In this document: positions 32,409-42,105 of the stretch, piece by piece
Numbering within the stretch: position 1 is the first letter of the stretch
Layout: every line of letters begins with the position of its first letter
NCBI RefSeq assembly: GCF_001485535.1
Contig: NZ_BCMZ01000001.1
Span: 620,001-684,000 of the forward strand
From: Halobacterium sp. CBA1132
GTDB taxonomy: Archaea; Halobacteriota; Halobacteria; Halobacteriales; Halobacteriaceae
Reading direction: 5' to 3'
Length of the DNA: 64,000 nt
Translations under genes and position numbers: made by a program
Notes under the pieces: model-generated
Database searches by the model: none
The model's input: only the letters and a program-made list of their open reading frames with translations
Told to the model about the DNA's origin: nothing

Positions 32409-34790
32409 ATGGAGTACGGCGTCGTCTTGAGGTGGTGGCTGCTCTACCAAGCGCTGTTGGTGGTCGGGCTGCCGTTCGCCGCGCGACTACTGCCGGACGC
32501 GCCCGACCGCGGCGCATCGCTGGCCGTCCCAACGGCCGTGGTGTTGCTGGCGGTGCCGACGCTGTGGGTCGGCCAACTCGCGTTCGGGCTGTGGGTCGTC
32601 GTCGGCGTCGCGGCGGCGCTTGTCGCGGCGTCGGCGTGGCTGGCGCGCGGCGGCGTCGACGTGCCCAAGCGCCCGCTCGCGGAGGTCGTCGCGGTGTTCA
32701 CCGTGGCGTTCCTGTTCCTGATTGCGATTCGCGCGGCGGCCGACGGCGTCCACCCCTACGGCGGCGAGAAGTTCCTCGACTTCGGGCTGCTGCAGAGTCT
32801 GCTGCGCGCGGACCGCCTCCCGCCGCAGGACTTCTGGTTCGCGGGCGAGCGCGTCGTCTACTACTACGGCGGCCACCTGATCGCGTCGATGCTCGCGTTG
32901 CTGTCCGGGACGAGCGGCCGGTTCGCGTACGACCCGGCGCTAGCGGGGTTCTACGCGATGGCCGTGACCGCTGCGTACGGGCTCGCGAGCACGATTACTG
33001 CCGCTCGGTTCGAGGATAGCGAGGCGGTTCCGGGGTCGACGGCGCTCGGCGTCGCGGCCGTCGTGTTCGTCGCGTTGCTCGTCACGCTGGGCGTGCCGTG
33101 GTACTACCTCGCCGTGCCTGCGGCGTTCGCGGCCGCCGTGTTCGCGGGGTCGACGCGGGTTCGCGCGGGGATTCTGGCGGCGTTCGTCTACGGGTTCGCG
33201 AGCAACCTCGTGACGCCGGTGCGCCTGCTCGCGGGCACCTACGACGTGGTGCGGCAGGCGGTCGTCGCGGCGGGCATCAAGTCGAATCGCGCGCCGTCGA
33301 TTTCGCCCGCGGAGTTCGACATGTGGCACGCGAGCCGCGTGGTGGAGACGGGTATCAACGAGTTCCCGCTGTTCGCGTACCTGAACGGCGACCTGCACGC
33401 GCACATGATGAGCGTCGCCGTGCTGTTCCTCGCAGTCGGCGTCGGACTGGCGTATTCGCGAACCCCCGAGTCGTCGCGAAGGCGCCGACTCGCGTTGCTG
33501 TTCGGCGCGTTCCCGGTGACGGCGGCGATGATTCTCACCGTGAACACGTGGAGTTTCCCCGCCGTCGCGGGCGTGGCGATGCTGAGCGTCGCGCTCGCGG
33601 ACGCCGACCCGCGGACGCTGCTGCCCGAGTCGTTCGCCGCGCGAGCCGAGCGCTCGACTCGGACTGCGCGGGAACTCCAGCGCGTTCTCTTCGGTGTGGG
33701 CGTCGCACTCGCAGTCGCCGTGCTGGGACTGGTCGTCGCAGGGCCGTTCGTCAGCAATGTCCTGCTCGCGGGCGCGAGCAACCAGCATCCCGCGGCGTTC
33801 CCCGTGCCGACGAAACTCGGCGCGTTCCTCCTCGTCCACGGCCTGTTCCTCGTGGCGTTCGGCGCGTACCTCGTCTCCCGAGTCGCCCGTGACGCCTCGG
33901 ACTGGGCGGCCGCCGGCCTCGCTGCACTTGCCGCGGTCTTGCTCGCGGCGTCGTTCGACCCCGTGATTGCGGGGGTGCGCGTCGGCGTCGTCGGCGTGAT
34001 GCTCGCCGGCCCGCTACTCGTGGGCGCATGGCTGCTGCGGCGCCGGGACGCGGTCGGCTTCGAGGGCGTGCTCGTCGTCGCAGGCGCGGGCCTCGTCGTC
34101 ATCATCGAGTACGTCTACCTCGCTGACGCCGCGTCCTACGAGCGCTACAACACGATTTTCAAGGTGTACGCGCAGGTGTGGGCGCTGTGGTCGGTGCCCG
34201 CCGGCGTCGCGCTCGCCGCTCTCGCCGCGCGCACGCCCGACGCGTCCCGCGTGCGGTCCGTCGGCGGCACCGCACTCGCCGTCCTGCTGGTCGTGTCGGC
34301 GTCCATCTACGGCGGGTTCGCGCTCGCCAACCACGCCGACAACGCGGACGACGCGACCCTCGACGCCTTCGAGTACGTCAACGACCAGCGCCCCGGCGAG
34401 GCCGCCGCTATCGAGTGGCTGAACGACAAACCGGGGCAACCACACATCGTCTCCGCGCCGGGGACGACGCTGTACTCGTGGCAGAATCCGGCGTCCAGTC
34501 TCACGGGCATCCCGACGGTCGCTGGCTGGTCGCACGCCGGCAACTACCACAGCGACGAGGCCTACCGGACGCGCGTCAGCGACGTGGGCGTCGTCTACGA
34601 GACCAGCGAAGCCACGTCGCGGGCGATCATCCTGCGGAAACACGACGTGCGCTACATCTGGGTCGGACCCGTGGAGCGCGAACGCTACAACGTGCGCGTC
34701 ACCGACGCGGAACCCGGCGTCAGCGTCGCGTTCGACAACGAGAACGTGACCGTCTACGAGGTCGAGCAGTCGGAACTCGTCGAGCGGTGA
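32409..34790 (+). CDS. DUF2298 multi-pass membrane protein
   Basis: A 793-aa protein with about 14 membrane helices. The DUF2298 hallmark is the outer-loop region GEKFLDFGLLQSLLRADRLPPQDFWFAGERVVYYYGGH in outline, with acidic/aromatic residues. LNGDLHAHMMSVAVLF follows near residue 330, and YERYNTIFKVYAQVWALWSV near residue 580. The C-terminal 150 residues are a soluble domain outside. The architecture recalls GT-C glycosyltransferases, where an acidic loop residue and HAH are catalytic. That role is an inference. TATA-like GCGTTTAGCG lies about 28 nt before the ATG. Confidence 0.82.
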   Translation: MEYGVVLRWWLLYQALLVVGLPFAARLLPDAPDRGASLAVPTAVVLLAVPTLWVGQLAFGLWVVVGVAAALVAASAWLARGGVDVPKRPLAEVVAVFTVAFLFLIAIRAAADGVHPYGGEKFLDFGLLQSLLRADRLPPQDFWFAGERVVYYYGGHLIASMLALLSGTSGRFAYDPALAGFYAMAVTAAYGLASTITAARFEDSEAVPGSTALGVAAVVFVALLVTLGVPWYYLAVPAAFAAAVFAGSTRVRAGILAAFVYGFASNLVTPVRLLAGTYDVVRQAVVAAGIKSNRAPSISPAEFDMWHASRVVETGINEFPLFAYLNGDLHAHMMSVAVLFLAVGVGLAYSRTPESSRRRRLALLFGAFPVTAAMILTVNTWSFPAVAGVAMLSVALADADPRTLLPESFAARAERSTRTARELQRVLFGVGVALAVAVLGLVVAGPFVSNVLLAGASNQHPAAFPVPTKLGAFLLVHGLFLVAFGAYLVSRVARDASDWAAAGLAALAAVLLAASFDPVIAGVRVGVVGVMLAGPLLVGAWLLRRRDAVGFEGVLVVAGAGLVVIIEYVYLADAASYERYNTIFKVYAQVWALWSVPAGVALAALAARTPDASRVRSVGGTALAVLLVVSASIYGGFALANHADNADDATLDAFEYVNDQRPGEAAAIEWLNDKPGQPHIVSAPGTTLYSWQNPASSLTGIPTVAGWSHAGNYHSDEAYRTRVSDVGVVYETSEATSRAIILRKHDVRYIWVGPVERERYNVRVTDAEPGVSVAFDNENVTVYEVEQSELVER

Positions 34791-34794
34791 GAGT

Positions 34795-35061
34795 CTAAAC
34801 CGCGAGGTCGCCGGCGCGCTTGTGGACGGTGACGTCGTCGGCGTCGACGGTGTCGACGTCGAGCCAGTGCGGGACGAAGTTGCGCTTCTCGTAGTCTTCG
34901 AGTTCGTCCTCGTCGCCGACGACACACCACAGCTGGACCTCGTCGGGGCCGTGCCAGTCGCCGTTGCGCGTCACCTGGAAGAGGACTTTCTCCTCGCCGT
35001 CGTACTCGATGACGCCGTCACGGCGCACGCCGGGGTCGCCGTGGATGATGAGTCGCTTCAT
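34795..35061 (-). CDS. Small conserved haloarchaeal protein (HAH_0734 family)
   Basis: An 88-aa soluble protein starting MKRLIIHGDPGVRRDGVIEYDGEE, rich in Trp and acidic residues (NGDWHGPDEVQLWCVVGDEDE). I recognise it as the family annotated HAH_0734 in haloarchaea; no activity is known. It lies 4 bp from the DUF2298 stop, tail to tail. The ATG at 35061 was chosen because the preceding codons are unlike the acidic body. Confidence 0.75.
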   Translation of the reverse strand: MKRLIIHGDPGVRRDGVIEYDGEEKVLFQVTRNGDWHGPDEVQLWCVVGDEDELEDYEKRNFVPHWLDVDTVDADDVTVHKRAGDLAV

Positions 35062-35108
35062 GCCAGCGGCTTCGGAGGGTGACGGATTAAACGCTTCGAA
35101 GCCGGCCG

Positions 35109-36404
35109 TCACTCGCTGGCGTCGAGCGCGGCGCCCAGCCAGTACGCCGGCAGTCCGAACAGTGCGACGAGGACAACCCACGCGACGAGGAGGAACCACA
35201 GCAGCGCGCTCGGTCCGAGCAGCGCCACGACACCCGCAAGTGGCGTGATGGCGGCGACGAAGGGCACGACGACTGTCGCGATTTCGGACCACTGGTTCGC
35301 GCGCTCGGTTCTGGTCGCACCGACGACGGTGAACGTCCAGACGTGCGCGGCGAGCAGCCCTGCGGAGAGCGCTCGTCCCGCCGTCGGAAGCGCAACTTCG
35401 GGATGTGCACGTGAGCCGATGATGGCACCGAGGACGCCGAGCGCGAGCGGTGTGCCGACCGCAGCGGCGGTGAGCACGCGCGTGTCACCGAGCCGTCCGC
35501 TTGCGGCGAGCGCGCCGACGAGGACCGCAGTGAGCGCGGCGAACAGCGCGGTCGCACCGACGAGCATGAAGTAGGTGTCCGCCTGCCCGCTCGCGAACAC
35601 GACGGCGGTGACCAACACGCCCCCTGCTGCGAGCGCCATGCCGACGCGCTCGGTGTTTTCGGGCGTGCCGACGCGGTCGACGAGCGCCCCGAAGCCGCCG
35701 AGGAGGCCCGCGAGCACGACGGCCGGCGCGGCGAGCGCGAGTGCGGCGGCCCCGAGGAAGCCCGGCAGCACTTCGACCCCGATTGCGAGTTCGGTCGCGA
35801 CTGTCGAGATAACGCCGCTGTCGGGCGCGAACGCCACGAAGTCGTTGTCGAGGTACTCTCCGGCCTGCCGAGTGACCACCGAGTCGCTGCTCGCGCCCGC
35901 CGTAATCGTGTAGCTGTCGGGCGCGTACAGGCGGACTGTGTCGGTGTTCACTTCCCAGCCCGAGGGCGCCTCGCGGACGGCGTCCGTGAGCACGATGCCG
36001 CCCAAGGACGTGTGGCCGAAGTCGGGGTCCGTGTACGCGACGGTCACTCGGGAGCCGTCGACCCGGAGAGTTGCGTCCGTGGGAACGGGTGCGAGGCCAT
36101 CGTTCTCGCCCGCGAGCGCGGTGACGACAGCATCTCCGTCGTCCGCTACCCGCGTTGCGCCGTCGCCCGCGAGTTCGTTCTCGACGGCGATGCGCGCGCT
36201 CCCGTTCGCGCGGACGCGGACTTCCATACTGGACTCGACGACGGTGACCGATACGCCGGCGTCGCTGGCGGCTGACTCGAACGAGTCGCCGCAGGCGCCG
36301 CAGACGTTTTCGGGTGGTGGTGCGGCGGCGGTGCCGCCTGCAGCGAGCGCGAGTGCGACGACGAGTGCGACTGTGGGGAGGGCGAGCGCGCGGCGCGAGA
36401 CCAT
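35109..36404 (-). CDS. Exported-domain membrane protein with eight helices
   Basis: A 431-aa protein. It has a signal peptide (VSRRALALPTVALVVALALAAGGTAAA) and then an exported beta-rich domain to about residue 215. That domain contains the pair CGACGD right after the cleavage site, a possible metal or disulfide site. About seven or eight membrane helices follow, with Gly/Ala-rich faces. I do not recognise the family. It is followed by the HAH_0734-type gene on the same strand. A TATA-like TTTTTGC is about 27 nt before ATG 36404. Confidence 0.7.
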   Translation of the reverse strand: MVSRRALALPTVALVVALALAAGGTAAAPPPENVCGACGDSFESAASDAGVSVTVVESSMEVRVRANGSARIAVENELAGDGATRVADDGDAVVTALAGENDGLAPVPTDATLRVDGSRVTVAYTDPDFGHTSLGGIVLTDAVREAPSGWEVNTDTVRLYAPDSYTITAGASSDSVVTRQAGEYLDNDFVAFAPDSGVISTVATELAIGVEVLPGFLGAAALALAAPAVVLAGLLGGFGALVDRVGTPENTERVGMALAAGGVLVTAVVFASGQADTYFMLVGATALFAALTAVLVGALAASGRLGDTRVLTAAAVGTPLALGVLGAIIGSRAHPEVALPTAGRALSAGLLAAHVWTFTVVGATRTERANQWSEIATVVVPFVAAITPLAGVVALLGPSALLWFLLVAWVVLVALFGLPAYWLGAALDASE

Positions 36405-36475
36405 GCCGGTGGCGTTGTCACCGCGGAGCAAAAACCTGTGCCTCGGCTGGGAGGTCTCGTCCGCGAAACCAAACG

Positions 36476-36485
36476 GATTTTAAGC
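36476..36485 (+). promoter_or_regulatory. Promoter of the L44e translation operon
   Basis: An A-rich BRE-like CGAAACCAAACG is followed by GATTTTAAGC, about 45 nt upstream of the rpl44e ATG at 36526. This leaves an untranslated leader of roughly 15-20 nt, unlike most genes here. Confidence 0.5.
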
Positions 36486-36525
36486 GGCCGCGTGTAACCG
36501 AGAGACAACAGAGCTGATTTAGCCT

Positions 36526-36807
36526 ATGGAGATGCCACGCCGATTCAACAGCTACTGCCCGCACTGTGACGAACACAACCAAATCGAGGTCGAGAAAGTC
36601 CGTACCGGCCGTTCCTCCGGCATGAAGTGGGACGCTCGCCGCACCAAGCGCGCGAACGCCTCCATCGGGAACCACGGCCGCTTCTCGAAGGTGCCGGTCG
36701 GCAACAAGCCGACGAAGAAGACGGACCTCAAGTACCGCTGCAACGAGTGCGGTAACGCTCACCTCCGCGAGGGATGGCGCACCGGCCGTCTCGTCTTCCA
36801 GGACTAA
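36526..36807 (+). CDS. rpl44e: 50S ribosomal protein L44e
   Basis: A 93-aa protein with zinc-binding CPHC near residue 11 and CNEC near residue 74, and the family block [18 protein letters not shown]. It binds 23S rRNA near the E site. It begins [14 protein letters not shown], closely like haloarchaeal L44e. First gene of a five-gene translation operon. Confidence 0.96.
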   Translation: MEMPRRFNSYCPHCDEHNQIEVEKVRTGRSSGMKWDARRTKRANASIGNHGRFSKVPVGNKPTKKTDLKYRCNECGNAHLREGWRTGRLVFQD

Positions 36808-36809
36808 CA

Positions 36810-36983
36810 ATGTCGGGAGGATTCTTCAAAGTCGAGTGTCCGGATTGTGAGAACGAGCAAATCGTCTTCGGTAAGGCCTCCTCGGAGGTCGCCTGTGCCG
36901 TCTGCGGAACGACGCTCGCGCGTCCGACCGGCGGCGAGGCGGAGTTCACCGGTGAGGTCGTCGAGACTGTCGAGGCGAGATGA
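36810..36983 (+). CDS. rps27e: 30S ribosomal protein S27e
   Basis: A 57-aa zinc-ribbon protein with CPDC near residue 10 and CAVCG near residue 29. It follows rpl44e by 2 bp and overlaps eif2a by 4 bp (ATGA). Part of the small ribosomal subunit. Confidence 0.95.
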   Translation: MSGGFFKVECPDCENEQIVFGKASSEVACAVCGTTLARPTGGEAEFTGEVVETVEAR

Positions 36984-37780
36984 AGTACGTCGGCTGGCCC
37001 GAGGAGGGCGAACTCGTCGTCGGCAAGGTCGACGACATCGAGGACTTCGGCGTGTTCGTCGACCTCGAAGAGTACGAGGACAAGCGCGGCCTCGTACACG
37101 TCAGCGAAGTGGCCAGCGGCTGGATCAAGAACGTTCGCGACCACGTCAACGAGGACCAGACTGTCGTCGCGAAGGTGCTGGACGTCGACGAGTCCGCCCA
37201 GCAGATCGACCTCTCGCTGAAGGACGTCAACGACCACCAGCGGTCGGACAAGATTCAGGAGTGGAAGAACGAGCAGAAGGCCGACAAGTGGCTGACGCTG
37301 GCGTTCGGCGAGGACATGGACGACGACCAGTTCCGCCGCATCGCGAACGGACTCCTCTCGGAGTTCGGCAGCCTCTACGAGGGGTTCGAGCAGGCCGCGA
37401 TTCACGGCTACGAGGCCCTCGAATCGACTGACCTCGACGACGACGAGCAGGACGCAATCGTCGAGACCGCACGCGAGAACGTCTCCGTGCCGTACGTCAC
37501 GGTGACGGGGTACGTGACGCTGACGTCGCCGGACGACGACGGCGTCGACGACGTGAAGGAGGCCCTGCAGGCCGCCGAGGGCAACGGCGAGGTGCCCGAC
37601 GAGGCCGACCTCGACGTGACGTACGTCGGCGCGCCCGAGTACCGGATTCGAGTGCAGGCGCCGAACTACAAGACCGCCGAGGACCAGCTGGAAGCCGCCG
37701 GCGCCCGCGCCGTCGAGGAGATCGACGCGCAGGGCGGCGACGGGAACTTCCACCGCGAGCGCCAGCTCGAAGAGGAATGA
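36980..37780 (+). CDS. eif2a: Translation initiation factor aIF2 alpha subunit
   Basis: A 266-aa protein. The N-terminal S1 domain (residues 1-85) includes [29 protein letters not shown] in outline. A helical domain and a C-terminal alpha/beta domain with [26 protein letters not shown] follow. With the beta and gamma subunits it delivers initiator Met-tRNA to the ribosome. It overlaps rps27e and nop10 by 4 bp each. Confidence 0.96.
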   Translation: MKYVGWPEEGELVVGKVDDIEDFGVFVDLEEYEDKRGLVHVSEVASGWIKNVRDHVNEDQTVVAKVLDVDESAQQIDLSLKDVNDHQRSDKIQEWKNEQKADKWLTLAFGEDMDDDQFRRIANGLLSEFGSLYEGFEQAAIHGYEALESTDLDDDEQDAIVETARENVSVPYVTVTGYVTLTSPDDDGVDDVKEALQAAEGNGEVPDEADLDVTYVGAPEYRIRVQAPNYKTAEDQLEAAGARAVEEIDAQGGDGNFHRERQLEEE

Positions 37781-37959
37781 AGTCCGACATCCGGGTGTGT
37801 TCGGCGTGGCGCGAGCGCCACGACCGCCCGGTGTACACGCTTTCTGCGGAGTGTCCCGATTGCGGCGCCGACGCCGTCAACAGCGCGCCGGCGCCGTTCG
37901 ACCCGGAGGACCCTCACGGGCGGTACCGACGCGCTCTTAAGGAACGCAGCCGCCCCTAG
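37777..37959 (+). CDS. nop10: Nop10, H/ACA RNP protein
   Basis: A 60-aa protein. The usual CPDCG half of the zinc ribbon is present ([29 protein letters not shown] in outline). The first half carries a single Cys (IRVC). It binds Cbf5 in the pseudouridylation RNP guided by H/ACA RNAs. It overlaps eif2a by 4 bp and ends 3 bp before the PAC2 gene. Confidence 0.94.
   Translation: MKSDIRVCSAWRERHDRPVYTLSAECPDCGADAVNSAPAPFDPEDPHGRYRRALKERSRP
37932..37941 (+). promoter_or_regulatory. Possible internal promoter for the PAC2 gene inside nop10
   Basis: CGCTCTTAAG within the last codons of nop10 is centred about 26 nt before the PAC2 ATG at 37963, the spacing of leaderless promoters in this genome. 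It may give extra transcription of PAC2. Confidence 0.35.
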
Positions 37960-37962
37960 GGT

Positions 37963-38718
37963 ATGGACGAAATCGACATCGCGTGGGAATCCGAGCCGGA
38001 GCTGGACGACCCCGTGTTCGTCGAAGGACTGCCCGGCGTCGGGCACGTCGGGAAACTCGTCGCCGAGCACGTCGTCGAGGAGGCGGACAGCGAACTCGTC
38101 GCACGCGTGCACAGCGAGCACTTCCCGCCGCAGGTCACCGTCGGGGACGACAGCGTCGCGGCGCTCGCGAACGCCGAGATTCACGCCGTCGACACGGAGG
38201 GCCGCGACCTCCTCGTGCTCACGGGCGACCACCAAGCGCAGGACAACACCGGGAACTACCGCGTCACGGAGGCATTCCTCGACGTCGCCGAGGAGTTCGA
38301 CGCGAGCGAACTGTACGCGCTCGGCGGCGTCCCCACCGGGGAACTCGTCGAGGAGCACGACGTCATCGGCGCCGTCTCGGACGCCGACCTGAAAGAGCGC
38401 CTCGAAGCGGCCGGCGTGGAGTTCCGCAGCGAGGAGCCGGCGGGCGGCATCGTCGGTTCCAGCGGCCTGCTGCTCGGACTGGGCGGCCGCCGCGGCTTCG
38501 ACGCCGCCTGCCTGATGGGCGAGACGTCGGGCTACCTCGTGGACCCGAAGGCGGCGAAGGCCGTGCTCGCGGTGCTCGAAGATATGCTCGGCTTCGACGT
38601 CGACGAGGAAGCCCTCGACGACCGCGCCGAGGAGATGGAGGAGGTCGTCAGCCGCCTCCGCGAGATGGAGGAGGGCCCGAGCCCCGGCGGTGAGGAAGAC
38701 CTCCGGTACATCGGCTGA
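37963..38718 (+). CDS. PAC2-family proteasome assembly chaperone
   Basis: A 251-aa protein starting with DIAWESEPELDDPVFVEGLPGVGHVGKL in outline. The PAC2 core is LLVLTGDHQAQDNTGNYRVTEAFLD, with ALGGVPTGEL and ETSGYLVDPKAAKAVL. Archaeal members are homologues of eukaryotic PAC2/PbaB and help assemble 20S proteasomes. It ends in an acidic helix with a likely coiled coil (EEMEEVVSRLREMEEG). It is the last gene of the translation operon. Confidence 0.9.
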   Translation: MDEIDIAWESEPELDDPVFVEGLPGVGHVGKLVAEHVVEEADSELVARVHSEHFPPQVTVGDDSVAALANAEIHAVDTEGRDLLVLTGDHQAQDNTGNYRVTEAFLDVAEEFDASELYALGGVPTGELVEEHDVIGAVSDADLKERLEAAGVEFRSEEPAGGIVGSSGLLLGLGGRRGFDAACLMGETSGYLVDPKAAKAVLAVLEDMLGFDVDEEALDDRAEEMEEVVSRLREMEEGPSPGGEEDLRYIG

Positions 38719-38731
38719 CGGCGACTCGCTT

Positions 38732-38743
38732 CCCTTCTTTTTG
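38732..38743 (+). terminator. T-rich terminator after the PAC2 gene
   Basis: CCCTTCTTTTTGG lies about 15-25 nt past the PAC2 stop. Archaeal RNA polymerase stops at such T runs, and no gene follows on the strand for 50 bp. Confidence 0.5.
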
Positions 38744-38794
38744 GCGTGCTAGTGGACCGCTGGACCTAACCCCCCGTAGCGCCGACTGGGGTGC

Positions 38795-39490
38795 GTGAGC
38801 GATACTCCGTCGTGGCTGGCGTTCGGCGAGCGCGCCGCGTACCTGCCGGAGGCGGACGCGCTCGTGCTCGCTGATGTCCACGTCGGTCGGGACGCTGCTT
38901 CCGACGTGGCGCTGCCGCTCGGGGAGCGCGCGGACCTCGTGGAGCGCCTCGACGCCCTCCTCAGAGAGTTCGAGCCGTCGTCGGTCGTCGTCGCGGGCGA
39001 CCTTCTGCACGTCCGCGAGACCGTTCCAGAGGGCGTCCGCGAGACTGTCGACGCTATCGTGGCCGCCGTCGACGACGCTGGAGCGACGCTTTCTGTCGTT
39101 CGCGGGAACCACGACACGATGCTCGACGCCGTCGACATCGACGCCGAGGACTCGGTCGTGCTCGCGGACGGCACCGCGGTCTGGCACGGCCACGACGACC
39201 CGCCCGTGGACGCCCGCCGGTACGTCGTCGGCCACGAACACCCCGCGGTCGAAATCGAGGGCGCGCGCCACCCGTGTTTCCTCTACGGCCCACAACAGCA
39301 CGAGGGCAGCGACGTCGTCGTGCTGCCGGCGTTCACGCGGCTCGCGCCCGGGACGCTGGTGAACGGCCTCCGCCGGGACGACTCGCTGTCCTCGATGCTC
39401 TCGGACCCCAGTGGATTCCGCCCCGTCGTCGTCAGCGAGGGGGAGACGCTGGCGTTCCCCGCGCTCGGCGAGTTCCGCGGGCTACTGTAA
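38795..39490 (+). CDS. Metallophosphoesterase
   Basis: A 231-aa calcineurin-like phosphoesterase. Metal-binding motifs occur in order: LADVHVGRD (residue about 24), VVVAGDLLHVRE, VVRGNHDTML, WHGHDD and VVGHEHPAVE. It belongs to the archaeal YfcE/MJ0037-like group often near DNA repair or RNA genes; the substrate is unknown. The start is the GTG at 38795, with no upstream ATG in frame that fits. Confidence 0.86.
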   Translation: MSDTPSWLAFGERAAYLPEADALVLADVHVGRDAASDVALPLGERADLVERLDALLREFEPSSVVVAGDLLHVRETVPEGVRETVDAIVAAVDDAGATLSVVRGNHDTMLDAVDIDAEDSVVLADGTAVWHGHDDPPVDARRYVVGHEHPAVEIEGARHPCFLYGPQQHEGSDVVVLPAFTRLAPGTLVNGLRRDDSLSSMLSDPSGFRPVVVSEGETLAFPALGEFRGLL

Positions 39491-40774
39491 GTCCGCGCTG
39501 ACCGCGTCCGCCGCCGCGTTTCCGCTCTCCAGCGCGCCGTTGATCGAGGAGTCGTGGGTGTAGTCGCCTGCGAGGTAGACCGCGCCGTCGGGCGCGCGGA
39601 CGTCCGGCAGCGATTCGTGGACGCCCGGCGGTTGGGCGAACTGCGCGAACGGCAGGCGGTCGGTGCGCAGCAGTTCGAAGTCGCCCAGCGACGCCGCCGG
39701 GTACCACCCAGCCAGCGTCTCCCGCGTCCGGGTTTCGAGGTCGCCGTCGGACTCGACCCGCACGTCGTCGCCGGCGTCCTCGTGGCCGACCGTCGTCGCG
39801 GCGACGAGCGCGCGGCCGTCGGGCGCGTACTCGGGCGCGACGCCGGACAGCGGCGCGACCGTCGTCGGCACCTCGCCGCCGGCGTTGAGGTGGATGCGGT
39901 CGCTGTCCGCGAGCGGGTGGCCGGACGGCACCGCGAAGTGCTGGGTGACACAGCCCCGGGCGTCGGTCGGAATCGCGTCGACGCCCGCGAGTTCGCGGCT
40001 GGACTTCGGGTCGGCGGCGACCACGACGGCGTCGGCGTCGACCGTCTCACCGGGAATCTGGACATCGACCGCGGCATCTCCCGGTGCGACTCCCTCCACG
40101 GGCGTCTCCGTCACGATGCGCGCGTCCTGCTCGATTGCGGCGTCAACGAGCTGGCGCGCGATGGCTCCCATCCCGCCTGCCGGAATCACCGTCTTCCCCT
40201 CAGAGAGCATCTTGAACGTGAACTCGAAGACGCGTTTGGAGGTGTCGAGATCGCGGTCGAGCGTGATGCCGCCGTAGAACGGCCGCACGAACCGGTCGAC
40301 GTACCGCTCGGAGAAGCCGTACGCGTAGAGGTACTGCTCGATGGTGGCGTCCGGTTCCGCGAAGATGTCCTCGACGGACTTCGATTTCAGGTCCGCGCGC
40401 AGTCGAACCGTGCGGAGTTTGTCCATCGCCGACACCTCGCTGTTGAATAGCGTCTCCGCGAGCGCGCCGGGTTCCCGCAGCGGGTCCGCGAGCACCGACC
40501 GCTGGTCGCCCCGGCAGATTGTCGCACCGGCGGAGAACGCGCGCAGGTCCAGCGCGTCGAAGTCCAGTTCGCGGCGCGCCGCGGGGTACGCGGTGAACAG
40601 CACTTGGAAGCCGCGGTCGAAGACGAAGCCGTCTCCGCGCCGCGAACGCACGCGCCCGCCGACGTCCTCCTCGCGCTCGAACAGCGTCACGTCGAAGCCG
40701 TCCGCGGCGAGGTGGCGCGCCGCGGTCAGGCCCGCGAGCCCACCGCCGACGACGACAATCCGTGAGTCAGTCAT
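39482..40774 (-). CDS. FAD-dependent amine oxidase/phytoene desaturase-like protein
   Basis: A 430-aa flavoprotein. The dinucleotide motif is VVVGGGLAGLTAARHLAADG, then FEREEDVGGRVRSRR, the second FAD contact of the amine oxidase/desaturase family. C-terminal VYLAGDYTHDSSINGALESGNAAA contacts FAD. FDRGFQVLFTAYP and FVRPFYGGITLDRDL are typical of haloarchaeal protoporphyrinogen oxidase/desaturase-like paralogues. A role in isoprenoid or tetrapyrrole oxidation is possible, with no neighbour evidence. It overlaps the tail of the phosphoesterase by 9 bp. Confidence 0.83.
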   Translation of the reverse strand: MTDSRIVVVGGGLAGLTAARHLAADGFDVTLFEREEDVGGRVRSRRGDGFVFDRGFQVLFTAYPAARRELDFDALDLRAFSAGATICRGDQRSVLADPLREPGALAETLFNSEVSAMDKLRTVRLRADLKSKSVEDIFAEPDATIEQYLYAYGFSERYVDRFVRPFYGGITLDRDLDTSKRVFEFTFKMLSEGKTVIPAGGMGAIARQLVDAAIEQDARIVTETPVEGVAPGDAAVDVQIPGETVDADAVVVAADPKSSRELAGVDAIPTDARGCVTQHFAVPSGHPLADSDRIHLNAGGEVPTTVAPLSGVAPEYAPDGRALVAATTVGHEDAGDDVRVESDGDLETRTRETLAGWYPAASLGDFELLRTDRLPFAQFAQPPGVHESLPDVRAPDGAVYLAGDYTHDSSINGALESGNAAADAVSADLQ

Positions 40775-40873
40775 GCCCGAGTCTTCGCCCGCTGGCGACA
40801 AGAACGTGCGGGCTCCCGGGGCGGGCGCGCCGGAAGGGACAGGGCTTTTCGCGCCCGCTGCGAAGGCCCGCGC

Positions 40874-42067
40874 ATGGAGACGACGCCGGCCTTCGAGGGG
40901 CTTCAGTGCGTAGACTGCGAAGAGACGTTCGACCCGGAGACGGCGACCCACCGCTGTCCGGACTGCGGGGGCATCCTCGACCCGACCTACGACTACGACA
41001 GCCTCGACGTGACTCGAGAGACCTTCGAGTCGCGGCGCTTCGACTCGATGTGGCGCTACGAGGAACTGCTGCCGTTCTCGCGGAATTCGGCGATTTCGAT
41101 GGACGAGGGCGCGACGGCGCTCGTGTCGTGCCCGACGCTCGCCGACGAGATGGGCGTCGGCGAGGTGTACGTCAAAGACGAGGGCCGGAACCCGACGGGG
41201 ACGTTCAAGGACCGCGGGCAGACGGTCGCGGTGACCGCTGCCGACCAGCATGGCGCCAGCGACGTCGCGCTCGCGTCCGCGGGCAACGCCGGGCAGTCCG
41301 CCGCGGCGTACGCGGGCCGCGCGGGCATCGACTCGCACGTCTTCCTGCCGTCGCGCTCGGGGTTCGCGAACAAGGCGATGGTGAACGTCCACGGCGGCGA
41401 CATGACCATCGTGGAGGGCCGCATCGGGGACGCGGGCGCGGCCTTCGACGACGCGATGGACGAGCACGACGACTGGTACTCGGTGAAGACCTTCGAGACG
41501 CCGTACCGCCACGAGGGCAAGAAGACGATGTACTACGAGACCGTCGAACAACTCGATTGGGAGACCCCGGACCACGTGGTCTACCCGACCGGGGGCGGTG
41601 TCGGTCTCGTCGGCATGCACAAGGCCGCCAAGGAACTCCGCGACCTCGGCCTCACTGAGGAGCTCCCGGCGATGTACGCGGCGCAGGCGGAGAGCTGTGC
41701 GCCCATCGTGCGCGCGTTCCAAGAGGGGCGGGACGTCCACGAGCCGTGGGACACCCCCGACACCATCTGCGGCGGCATCGAGATTCCGGACCCGGGCGCC
41801 AGCCCGCTCGTACTAGACGCGCTCCGGGAGAGCGACGGCGGCGCCGTCGCGACCAGCGACGAGGAGATTCTGGACGCCGCGACGCTCGTCGCCAAACACG
41901 AGGGCCTGGAGATGGGCGCGACGTGTGCGGCGGCCGCGTCGGGCGCGTCGGCGCTCGCCGAGGACGGCGCGTTCGGCGAGGACGACACGGTCGTCATCCT
42001 GAACACGGGCACCGCGAACAAGGACGCAGACGTGCTGCGCTCGCACCTGATGAGTAAGGGAATCTGA
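40874..42067 (+). CDS. thrC: Threonine synthase
   Basis: A 397-aa PLP enzyme converting O-phosphohomoserine to threonine. The N-terminal zinc-ribbon-like segment has CVDCEETF and CPDCGG. The PLP lysine is in NPTGTFKDRGQTV near residue 110. The Gly-rich phosphate cradle is PTGGGVGLVG, and SAGNAGQSAAAYAGRAG holds the cofactor ring. A serine near the end (VILNTGTANKD) completes the fold. It is divergent from the FAD protein at 40774, with TATA-like GGCTTTTC about 28 nt before ATG. Confidence 0.93.
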   Translation: METTPAFEGLQCVDCEETFDPETATHRCPDCGGILDPTYDYDSLDVTRETFESRRFDSMWRYEELLPFSRNSAISMDEGATALVSCPTLADEMGVGEVYVKDEGRNPTGTFKDRGQTVAVTAADQHGASDVALASAGNAGQSAAAYAGRAGIDSHVFLPSRSGFANKAMVNVHGGDMTIVEGRIGDAGAAFDDAMDEHDDWYSVKTFETPYRHEGKKTMYYETVEQLDWETPDHVVYPTGGGVGLVGMHKAAKELRDLGLTEELPAMYAAQAESCAPIVRAFQEGRDVHEPWDTPDTICGGIEIPDPGASPLVLDALRESDGGAVATSDEEILDAATLVAKHEGLEMGATCAAAASGASALAEDGAFGEDDTVVILNTGTANKDADVLRSHLMSKGI

Positions 42068-42105
42068 TTCGGACGTAGTACGCGGACGAATTTTCCGAGG
42101 CGCGG

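Noticed and set aside
41056-41658. Second frame overlapping thrC
   Set aside because: The threonine synthase reading frame accounts for the region, and the others have no motif.
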